From NCBI GenBank assembly GCA_050257395.1, contig JBLMWU010000179.1:1-39366 (forward strand): 39,366 nt of DNA. The letters run 5' to 3'. Source of the stretch: JAIRTY01 sp050257395 (GTDB lineage Bacteria > Actinomycetota > Actinomycetes > Streptosporangiales > Streptosporangiaceae). Below the pieces are notes generated by a model that saw only the letters and a program-made list of their open reading frames with translations, did no database searches and had not been told where the DNA came from. A program made the position numbers and the translations under genes. Position 1 is the first letter of the stretch. Every line of letters begins with the position of its first letter. Shown here piece after piece: positions 26,375 to 33,168 of this stretch.

Positions 26375-27256
26375 TCAGCCGGTCCCGGCCGACCGCTGCG
26401 CGCGGGCCAGCACGTCCCGGGCGGAGCGCACGACGGCCGCGTCCACCATCCGGCCGTCGGGGCCGGTGAGCACGCCCGCGCCGCCGCGCACCGCCGCATC
26501 GAACGCCGCGACCAGCGCACGGGCCTGCTCGACCTCGGCCGGGGCCGGGGTGAAGACCTCGTTGATGACCGGCACCTGGGCCGGGTGGATGGCCGTCCGG
26601 GCCCGGAAACCCAGTCGGAGCAGCGCCCGGGTGGACTCCCGCAGCGCGGCGGGATCACGGAAGTCCAGGCTGACCGGGCCGGCCGGGGCGGCAAGGCCCT
26701 GCGCGGCGGAGGCCAGCACGAGCTGCAGCCGCAGCGGCAGCAGCTCCGGCTGCCCGGGACCGGGCTGCAGGCCCAGGTCGGCCGCGAGGTCGGCCTCGCC
26801 GATGCCGAGCCGGGCCACCCGGGGGGCGGCCGCGATGGCGGGCAGCGCCAGCACGCCGCCGGCGGTTTCGACCATGGGCAGGATCCGCAGCCGCCCGGCG
26901 GGCAGCCCGAGCGCGTGCTCGCGCTGGCCGAGCAGCTGGCCGACCTCGGCGAGCAGATCCGGGGCGGCCTTCGGCACCACCACCCCGGTCAGGGCCGGCC
27001 CGGCCACGGCGGTGACGTCAGCTGCCGCGGCCCCGGGGTTGATCCGCACCCACAGCTCGCACCCGGGATCTGCCTGGCCGGCCAGCCAGCCCGCCAGCAG
27101 CCGCCGCGCCCCGTCCTTGCCGCCCGGCGGGACGGCGTCCTCCAGGTCGAGGATCAGCGCGTCGGCGCCGCGGCCGGCGGCACGCGCCAGCCGGTCCGGC
27201 CGGTCGGCGGGCACGTAGAGGTAGCTGCGCGCTGCGGCGCCAGCCTGGTCAGGCAT
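26375..27256 (-). CDS. CitE-like CoA ester lyase (HpcH/HpaI family)
   Basis: Predicted 293 residues. The N-terminus SYLYVPADRPDRLARAAGRG, the motif ADALILDLEDAVPPGGK, the metal-ligand regions LPMVETAGGVL and IGEADLAADLG, and HPAQVPVINEVFTP near residue 245 are hallmarks of CitE, malyl-CoA lyase and citramalyl-CoA lyase relatives. They split beta-hydroxyacyl-CoA thioesters to acetyl-CoA or propionyl-CoA plus a 2-oxo acid. ATG 27256 lies 30 bp after the IclR gene stop, so this is probably the last gene of the importer operon. With the HMG-CoA-lyase-like gene it supplies a second C-C cleaving step for the island. Whether the substrate is malyl-CoA-like or citramalyl-CoA-like cannot be read from sequence. 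Confidence 0.85.
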   Translation of the reverse strand: MPDQAGAAARSYLYVPADRPDRLARAAGRGADALILDLEDAVPPGGKDGARRLLAGWLAGQADPGCELWVRINPGAAAADVTAVAGPALTGVVVPKAAPDLLAEVGQLLGQREHALGLPAGRLRILPMVETAGGVLALPAIAAAPRVARLGIGEADLAADLGLQPGPGQPELLPLRLQLVLASAAQGLAAPAGPVSLDFRDPAALRESTRALLRLGFRARTAIHPAQVPVINEVFTPAPAEVEQARALVAAFDAAVRGGAGVLTGPDGRMVDAAVVRSARDVLARAQRSAGTG

Positions 27257-27286
27257 GGCGGTCAGGCTGGGCGTCAGGCATGGGCG

Positions 27287-28126
27287 TCAGGCACCGGGGG
27301 CCAGCTCCGGCGCGTACCCCATCGTCGCGGACAGGCGGCGGGTCACCGCCAGCACCTGCCGGGCGCAGTCCGGCGCCACCGCGGCGAACCGCTCCGCGGG
27401 CCCGCACACGCTGATGACCGCGGCCGGGGCGCCGAGGTGGTCGAGCACCGGCGCGGCCACCGACGCGGCGCCCGGCTGGCGCTCGCCGGCTGACTGCGCC
27501 CAGCCGCGCTCGCGGATCCGGGCGAGTTCCGCCCGCAGCTGCCCGGGGTCGGTGATGGTGCGCGGGGTGAGGGCCGCCAGCTCCCCGCCCAGGCACGCGG
27601 CCGCCTGCTGCTGCGGCAGGAAGGCGAGGAACGCCTTGGAGGAGGCGCCCGCGTGCAGCGGGAACGGCACCCCGACCGGCACGGACATGATGACCTCGCG
27701 CAGCGGCGTCACCTGGTCGATGTAGACCCGGGCGCCGCCGGTCAGCAGCGACAGGGTGGCCGTCTCGCCGGTGGCGGCCGACAGCTCGCGCAGGGCCGGG
27801 CCGGCCAGCTGGCGCACGTCCAGCCGGGCGAGGTAGCGCAGGCCGAGCGTCACGGTGGCGGGCCCCAGCAGGTAACGCCGGGTGGTCCCGTCGAACTCGA
27901 CCAGCCCGCGGCCGCGCAGCGACGCCAGGATGCGGTGGATCGCGGCCTTGGGCATGCCCAGCTCACGCCCGATTTCGGTGACGCCGAGCTGCGCCTGGCC
28001 GGAGCGGGCGAACAGCAGCAGCACGTCCATCGCCCGCTCCACCGCGGCGATCGTCTGCCCCCGCCCCTCCCCGCGGCCATCAGGCCCTGTCTCCACAGGC
28101 TGAGCGTACCTGGAACCGCGTTCCAT
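27287..28126 (-). CDS. IclR-family transcriptional regulator
   Basis: Predicted 279 residues. N-terminal winged HTH at about 28-95 (IAAVERAMDVLLLFARSGQA, VTEIGRELGMPKAAIHRILA, LVEFDGTTRRYLLG) and a C-terminal effector domain (DVRQLAGPALRELSAATGET, YIDQVTPLREVIMSVPVG, PLHAGASSKAFLAFLP, and the closing VISVCGPAERF). IclR proteins sense organic acids and aromatics and control adjacent catabolic genes. The ATG at 28126 overlaps the ATPase stop by one base (TGATG), so regulator and transporter are co-translated; GTG 28096 is an alternative start. The likely target is the importer promoter around 32084-32266. Confidence 0.87.
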   Translation of the reverse strand: MERGSRYAQPVETGPDGRGEGRGQTIAAVERAMDVLLLFARSGQAQLGVTEIGRELGMPKAAIHRILASLRGRGLVEFDGTTRRYLLGPATVTLGLRYLARLDVRQLAGPALRELSAATGETATLSLLTGGARVYIDQVTPLREVIMSVPVGVPFPLHAGASSKAFLAFLPQQQAAACLGGELAALTPRTITDPGQLRAELARIRERGWAQSAGERQPGAASVAAPVLDHLGAPAAVISVCGPAERFAAVAPDCARQVLAVTRRLSATMGYAPELAPGA

Positions 28127-29673
28127 CACCCGGAACGAGATGACCCGCTGGCAGGCCGGACGCTGGCCGAGCTGTAGCACTGCTCGATGAGGCGGTCCTC
28201 GGTGAGGGCGTCCCCGGTGAGCTCGCTCGCCAGGCGGCCGTGCCGGAACACCAGCACCCGGTCGCACACGTGCGCCAGGTCCTCGAAGTCCGAGCTGGCC
28301 ATCACGATCGAGGTGCCGCCGTCGGCGGCCGCCCGCATCCGGGCGAAGATCTCCTTGCGGGCGCCGATGTCCACGCCCTGGGACGGCTCGTCGAGCAGGA
28401 ACACCGCGGGTTGGAGCTGCAGCCACTTGGCCAGCAGCGCCTTCTGCTGGTTGCCGCCGCTGAGGGTGGCCAGCAGGTGGTCGGGGGAGGGCGGCCGCAC
28501 GCCGTAGTCGGTCAGCAGCCTGGCGACGTGCTCGTGCTCGCGGCGGGAGCTCAGCACGCCGTGGGAGAAGAAGCGCCCCAGCACCGGCAGGCTGACGTTG
28601 TCCCGGACGGTCAGGTGGCCGACCCCCGAGGCGCCGAGCCGGTCGCCCGGCACCAGCGCCATCCCGGCCGCGGCGGCGTGCTCCGGCGTGAGCTGGGCCG
28701 CCGCCATGGTGCGGCCGGCCAGCGTGATCTCCCCGTGCCGGGCGCGGGTCGCGCCGAACAGCAGGTAGGGCACTTCGTTCTGGCCCATTCCCACCAGGCC
28801 GGCCAGCCCGACGATCTCGCCCTTGTGCACCTCGAAGTCCAGCGCGTCCACGACCTGCCCGGACAGGCCGCGGGCCGAGAGCACGACTTCACCGGGGTGG
28901 GCGGCGGCCTCGGGGTACAACTGCTCGATCTCGCGGCCGAGGATCATGTGGATGAGCTGCGCCTCGGTCACCCCGGGGGTGTCCACGGTGCCGACGACCG
29001 CGCCGTCCCGCAGCACGGTGACCCGGTCGGTGATGGCTTTGACCTCTTCCAGCCGGTGGCTGACGAAGATCACGGCGGTGCCGTGCTCGGCGACCCGGCG
29101 CATCGCGGCGAAGAGCGCTTCCACCTCGTTGGCCGGCAGGTAGGAGGTGGGCTCGTCGAGGACGATGACCCCGCCTTCGTGGCTGCTGGCGTCCGACACC
29201 GCGCGGGCGATCGCGATCAGCGCCCGCTGGACCGGCGTGAGCAGGGACACCGGCTGGTCGATGTCGAGGTCGAGGTGGAAGCGGGCCAGCGCCTGCCGCA
29301 CCCGGCTGCGCTCGGCCGCCCAGTCGATGTGCCGGGCGAACCCCGGCTGGTAGCGGTTGACCCGCAGGTTCTCCAGGATGCTGAGTGAGGGGATGAGGCC
29401 GAGATCCTGGTGGACGAAGCTGAGCGCCAGCCGCTGCGCGGCGCCCGGGGGCACCGGCAGGTGGACGGTCTGCGGGCCGACGGTCAGCGAGGCGCCGGGC
29501 TCCGGCGCGTGGAAGCCGGCCAGCACCTTGATGAGGGTGGACTTGCCGGACCCGTTCCGCCCGACCAGGCCGTGGATCTCCCCGCGGCGGACCTGCAGCG
29601 ACACGTCGCGCAGCGCGAGCACCCCGCCGAAGGACTTCGAGAGCCCGCGTACCTCCAGTGCGACGTCGCTCAC
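28126..29673 (-). CDS. CUT2-type ABC importer, double ATP-binding protein (RbsA-like)
   Basis: Predicted 515 residues with two fused ABC domains. First half: Walker A GRNGSGKST, Q-loop FVHQDLGLIPSLSILENL, Walker B GVIVLDEPTS, H-loop FVSHRLEEV. Second half: a degenerate Walker A (GLAGLVGMGQNEV), which is normal for RbsA/XylG/MglA proteins, then LSGGNQQKALLAKWL and VFLLDEPSQGVDIG. The first-domain signature reads SLLTPVQRALIAIARA, without the usual SGG/SxG element, so one ATP site may be weakened. It energises uptake through the permease at 31037. A 15-bp hairpin separates it from the binding-protein gene. The family is best known for sugars, but the substrate here is probably the island's own compound. 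Confidence 0.9.
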   Translation of the reverse strand: MSDVALEVRGLSKSFGGVLALRDVSLQVRRGEIHGLVGRNGSGKSTLIKVLAGFHAPEPGASLTVGPQTVHLPVPPGAAQRLALSFVHQDLGLIPSLSILENLRVNRYQPGFARHIDWAAERSRVRQALARFHLDLDIDQPVSLLTPVQRALIAIARAVSDASSHEGGVIVLDEPTSYLPANEVEALFAAMRRVAEHGTAVIFVSHRLEEVKAITDRVTVLRDGAVVGTVDTPGVTEAQLIHMILGREIEQLYPEAAAHPGEVVLSARGLSGQVVDALDFEVHKGEIVGLAGLVGMGQNEVPYLLFGATRARHGEITLAGRTMAAAQLTPEHAAAAGMALVPGDRLGASGVGHLTVRDNVSLPVLGRFFSHGVLSSRREHEHVARLLTDYGVRPPSPDHLLATLSGGNQQKALLAKWLQLQPAVFLLDEPSQGVDIGARKEIFARMRAAADGGTSIVMASSDFEDLAHVCDRVLVFRHGRLASELTGDALTEDRLIEQCYSSASVRPASGSSRSG

Positions 29674-29733
29674 GGCCGCCCTACCTCCGTCCCAGCGGTG
29701 AATGTGCCAGCGATGGCGTGCCAGCAGCCGCGC

Positions 29734-29767
29734 GCCCCTGGCGCCGGCTCGCGCCGGCGCCAGGGGC
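29734..29767 (-). terminator. Perfect 15-bp hairpin after the binding-protein gene
   Basis: GCCCCTGGCGCCGGC (29734-29748) pairs with its exact complement at 29753-29767 around a TCGC loop, starting eight bases after the lipoprotein stop. It is the only clear element in the 102-bp gap before the ATPase. Comparable stems behind binding-protein genes act as partial terminators or 3' stabilisers that keep the binding protein in excess over the membrane components. Confidence 0.75.
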
Positions 29768-29775
29768 TTGTGCGG

Positions 29776-30981
29776 TCAGCTGCACGCAGCTCCCCAGAGC
29801 TTGTCGTACTGGCAGGCGAAGTTGACGGTGCCGTACCAGGTCGACTCGTTGGCGTTGAGGTTGATCGAGGACAGGTTGGCGCGGGTGAACAGGCGCAGCG
29901 GCACGTGCTCGTTCGCGACCACGGGCGCGCCGGTGGCGACCCGCAGGATCTCGTCCGCCAGGGCGTAGGCGTACCAGTCGTTCGGGCCGCCCACGTCAGC
30001 CGACAGCGCGCTCGGCTTGGCCAGGTCGTTCTGCATCACGACCGGGGTGGCGTTGAACGACCCGACCTGCACCTTGCGGTTCAGGTTGAGCTGCTTGATC
30101 GCCGGCAGCATGTAGATGGTCATGCCGTCATACAGCGGCAGCATGTAGTTCACGCTGCTGTTGGACGTGAGCGTCGACCGGGTGACGGTCGGCAGGTTGG
30201 TCGCCCAGTCCGGGATCAGCACGTTCTGCACCGCCGACGGAGCCGCGGACGGGCAGTACTGCTTGATGGCGCTCTGGATGCCGCCGACCTCGGCCGCTGA
30301 CGGCTGCCGGCTGGAGGTGGTGGTGATGATCGACGGGTATCCGGTGCACTTGGAGTCCGCCGCGAACCAGGCGCCGAGGATCTTGCCGACCTGCGGGTAG
30401 TCGAAGGTCACCTCGGCCACGGCGCCGGTGCCCTGCGGCAGGCCCGGGGTGCCGGTCTGCGCGGTGATCACCTTGATGCCGGCCGCGTTCGCCTGCTGGA
30501 TGTACTGGTGGATGAACGCGTTGTCCAGCGCCATCGCCACGATCACGTTCGGCCGGGCGGCGATGTCCTGGGTGAGGCAGGAGGTGATGCCCTCCGGGGT
30601 GCCCTTGCCGTCGCAGATGTTGGCCTTCACGCCGAGCTTCTGCAGCTGGGCCTGGGCGACCGCGGCCCACTCGTGCAGCGCCGGGATCTCCTCGGTCAGG
30701 TTGATCAGGTCAACCGTCTTGCCTTTGGCGGCCTTGGCGTTCACGGCGGCCGTGGGGCCCTGCCAGGTGGGCGGCTGCTCCCACTGGGCCACCGCCTTCT
30801 TGGCCGCCGCGACCCCGGCGGCGGTGGCACCGGAATTCCCGGACGAGCCACCGGAGCCGGAACTGCTGCCCGAGCCGCCCGACGAGCACGCGGCCAGGAT
30901 GATCGCGGCAGCCGCCACACCGGCGGTCAGCGCGAGGCGGCGCACCCGGCCGGGCCGGGACTCCTCGCCATTGTGGAACAT
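29776..30981 (-). CDS. ABC importer substrate-binding lipoprotein (Peripla_BP_4-like)
   Basis: Predicted 401 residues. Signal peptide with lipobox ILAAC (Cys32), then a Ser/Gly-rich linker. The mature part has the two-lobed ribose-binding-protein pattern: GKTVDLINLTEEIPALHEWA, DGKGTPEGITSCLTQDIAAR, PNVIVAMALDNAFIHQYIQQ and ANAAGIKVITAQTG. ATG 30981 is preceded by GGAGAA; a longer upstream frame would run into the permease gene. The ligand pocket cannot be read from sequence, and relatives bind sugars, autoinducer-2 and other small polar molecules. Position between permease and ATPase defines a complete importer in gene order permease, binding protein, ATPase. Confidence 0.88.
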   Translation of the reverse strand: MFHNGEESRPGRVRRLALTAGVAAAAIILAACSSGGSGSSSGSGGSSGNSGATAAGVAAAKKAVAQWEQPPTWQGPTAAVNAKAAKGKTVDLINLTEEIPALHEWAAVAQAQLQKLGVKANICDGKGTPEGITSCLTQDIAARPNVIVAMALDNAFIHQYIQQANAAGIKVITAQTGTPGLPQGTGAVAEVTFDYPQVGKILGAWFAADSKCTGYPSIITTTSSRQPSAAEVGGIQSAIKQYCPSAAPSAVQNVLIPDWATNLPTVTRSTLTSNSSVNYMLPLYDGMTIYMLPAIKQLNLNRKVQVGSFNATPVVMQNDLAKPSALSADVGGPNDWYAYALADEILRVATGAPVVANEHVPLRLFTRANLSSINLNANESTWYGTVNFACQYDKLWGAACS

Positions 30982-31036
30982 ATGTTTCTCCTTATCCCGA
31001 CCCTGAGCTGGTCGAAGGACCCTGTGGTGCGGAGGC

Positions 31037-32083
31037 TCAGGTGCCAGCTGTGGCGCGGCGGCGGACCTCGGCGAACCTGGCGACGGCGACCGCGACGACA
31101 AGTGATCCGCCGTACCACACGTTCTGGACCCAGCCGGTGTAGCCGAGCAGCTGCAGCCCGGTGATGCCGGTGACCAGGAAGTAGACGGCGACGAAGGTGC
31201 CCCAGGCGTTGAAGCGCCCGGGCCGGATGGCGGTGGCGCCCAGGAAGGCGCTCGCAAACGCGGGCAGCAGGTAGGTCGGGCCGCCGCTGGGGTCGGCCGC
31301 GCCCACCACCCCGGCCTGCATGATGCCCGCGATCGTGGCGATCAGGCTGCCCGTGATGAGCGCGCCGGCGCGGATGCGCTGCACCCGCAGCCCGGACAGC
31401 CGGGCCACCTCGCGGCCTTCGCCCACGAAGACGAGGTGGCGTCCCAGCGGCACGTAGTTGAACACGTACCACAGCACGACACACAGGGCCAGGCCGTAGT
31501 AGAAGGCCAGCGGCAGGCTGAGGATCTGCTTGCTCATCGCGGTGATCAGCCCGCTGGGGATGCCGCCGATGGTCTCGGAGTTGCTCATCCCGTAGCCCAC
31601 TCCGATGAGCAGGGTGCCGGTGCCGAGGGTGACCACAAAGGACGAGATGCCGCCCCGCACCACCAGCAGGGCGTTGACCGCGCCGACCGCCACCCCGGCC
31701 ACGAGCGTGACCGCGATGGCGGCCAGCAGCGGCCAGTGGTCCTGCGCCGAGAGCAGGGCGACCAGCACGGCGCCGAAGCCCATCATGGACGCGATCGACA
31801 GGTCGAACTCGCCGACCGAGAGCGAGATGAGCAGCCCCAGCGCGAGGACCAGCAGGACGGCCTGGGTCCCGAAGATGGTCGAGAAGTTCGCCACCGTCGG
31901 GAACGTGGCCGGGGCGAGCAGCGAGAAGATCACCGCCACCGCGATCCACAGCGCGACGAGGCCGAACCGCTCGGCGAGGCGCCCGGGGCTCAGGCGCCCC
32001 CGGCGCCCCGCGGCGGCCGCCGGCCCGGGGGCGGAGTCCGCCTGGGCCGCGTCCGCGGCGACGTCCCGGCCGGCCCCGGTCAT
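31037..32083 (-). CDS. CUT2-type ABC importer permease (RbsC-like)
   Basis: Predicted 348 residues with eight to ten TM helices. The conserved LLISLSVGEFDLSIASMMGF near residue 90 (the RbsC-like VG-x-DLSVG region), VNALLVVRGGISSFVVTLGT, YVPLGRHLVFVGEGREVARL (cytosolic coupling loop) and the late AFLGATAIRPGRFNAWGTFV identify the BPD_transp_2 family. It would form a homodimeric channel with the RbsA-like ATPase. First gene of the minus-strand unit importer-IclR-CitE. The start at 32083 follows about 180 bp of regulatory DNA with an inverted repeat at 32196. Confidence 0.9.
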   Translation of the reverse strand: MTGAGRDVAADAAQADSAPGPAAAAGRRGRLSPGRLAERFGLVALWIAVAVIFSLLAPATFPTVANFSTIFGTQAVLLVLALGLLISLSVGEFDLSIASMMGFGAVLVALLSAQDHWPLLAAIAVTLVAGVAVGAVNALLVVRGGISSFVVTLGTGTLLIGVGYGMSNSETIGGIPSGLITAMSKQILSLPLAFYYGLALCVVLWYVFNYVPLGRHLVFVGEGREVARLSGLRVQRIRAGALITGSLIATIAGIMQAGVVGAADPSGGPTYLLPAFASAFLGATAIRPGRFNAWGTFVAVYFLVTGITGLQLLGYTGWVQNVWYGGSLVVAVAVARFAEVRRRATAGT

Positions 32084-32195
32084 GCCGGGATCCGCACAGC
32101 TGTTATCTGCTCAAGCATGAGGGATTGTGTACATGAGGCCCCGACATCCTGTCAATGGGCCGCTTTTATCAGGACTTCGCGGCTGCAACCAGTCC

Positions 32196-32211
32196 GTTAT
32201 GTATGCATAAC
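32196..32211. promoter_or_regulatory. Inverted repeat upstream of the importer operon
   Basis: GTTATG and CATAAC form perfect 6-bp arms around TATG in GTTATGTATGCATAAC, 113 bp upstream of the permease start and 56 bp downstream of the PPK2 stop. The AT-rich palindrome stands out in GC-rich DNA and suits a dimeric regulator such as the IclR protein of the same operon. A short direct repeat CATGAGG (32116 and 32132) also lies in this gap. Function is inferred. Confidence 0.45.
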
Positions 32212-32266
32212 CTGGCCGGAACCTGCCCGCGGGACAGTGGGACCCATGCCGCGCACGGACCGTCCC

Positions 32267-33094
32267 TCACTCGTGCCTGGGACCCGTCAGGGTCGCCGCG
32301 TGGTCGGGCACGAATGTCTGCGAGTCGCGGGGCACCCGCACGTACCCCTTGGAGGCCGGCCGCTTGGGCAGGGTCAGCTCCGGCAACCGGACGTCGTGGT
32401 AGGGGATGCTCGACAGCAGGTGGGCGATCATGTTGATGCGGGCGCGCCGCTTGTCGTCGCTGTCCACCACGTACCAGGGCGCCTCGGGGATGTCGGTGTG
32501 CACGAACATCTCGTCCTTGGCCCGGGAGTAATCCTCCCACCGGGTCATCGACTCCAGGTCCAGCGCGGACAGCTTCCAGCGGCGGACCGGGTCCTTCATC
32601 CGCGCCGTCAGCCGGCGCTCCTGCTCCTCGTCGCTGATGGAGAACCAGTACTTGCGCAGCAGGATGCCGTCCTCGGCCAGCAGCCGCTCGAATATCGGGC
32701 ACTGGTGCAGGAACCGGCCGTACTCCACATTGGAGCAGAACCCCAACACCCGCTCGACGCCGGCCCGGTTGTACCAGCTCCGGTCGAACAGCACGATCTC
32801 GCCCGCGGCCGGGAGGTGCCCGATGTAGCGCTGGAAGTACCACTGGCCGCGTTCCCGCTCGGTCGGGGCGGGCAGCGCCGCGATCCGGGCGAAGCGGGGG
32901 TTGAGGTACTCGGTGACCCGCTTGATCGTGCTGCCCTTGCCCGCGGTGTCCCGGCCCTCGAAGACCACCACGATCCGGGCCTGCTCCGCCCGGGCCCACT
33001 CCTGCAGCTTCACCAGTTCCGTCTGCAGCCGGTAGAGCTCCAGCTCGTACGGCCGCCGCGGCAGCCGGTCCCGCTTGTCCTTCTTGTGCGCCAC
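32267..33094 (-). CDS. ppk2: PPK2-family polyphosphate kinase
   Basis: Predicted 275 residues. Seen: RRPYELELYRLQTELVKLQE, Walker A in VVFEGRDTAGKGSTIKRV, ALPAPTERERGQWYFQRYIG, Walker B DRSWYNRAGVERVLGF, then FLHQCPIFERLLAEDGILLR and KYWFSISDEEQERRLTAR, the lid region. PPK2 uses polyphosphate to phosphorylate NDPs or NMPs. GTG 33094 is chosen because GGGGAGG lies eight bases upstream; a GTG at 33103 would sit on that site. It follows the RNA-repair genes by 74 bp on the same strand and might share their transcript, which would link a nucleotide-regenerating enzyme to an ATP-using repair ligase. That link is speculative. Confidence 0.92.
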   Translation of the reverse strand: MAHKKDKRDRLPRRPYELELYRLQTELVKLQEWARAEQARIVVVFEGRDTAGKGSTIKRVTEYLNPRFARIAALPAPTERERGQWYFQRYIGHLPAAGEIVLFDRSWYNRAGVERVLGFCSNVEYGRFLHQCPIFERLLAEDGILLRKYWFSISDEEQERRLTARMKDPVRRWKLSALDLESMTRWEDYSRAKDEMFVHTDIPEAPWYVVDSDDKRRARINMIAHLLSSIPYHDVRLPELTLPKRPASKGYVRVPRDSQTFVPDHAATLTGPRHE

Positions 33095-33168
33095 AGATCG
33101 CACCTCCCCACCCGTGAGTCAACCAGGGCGGGCGGCGGCGGGCACTCTCCCGGGGCCTGCCGGGCCGG

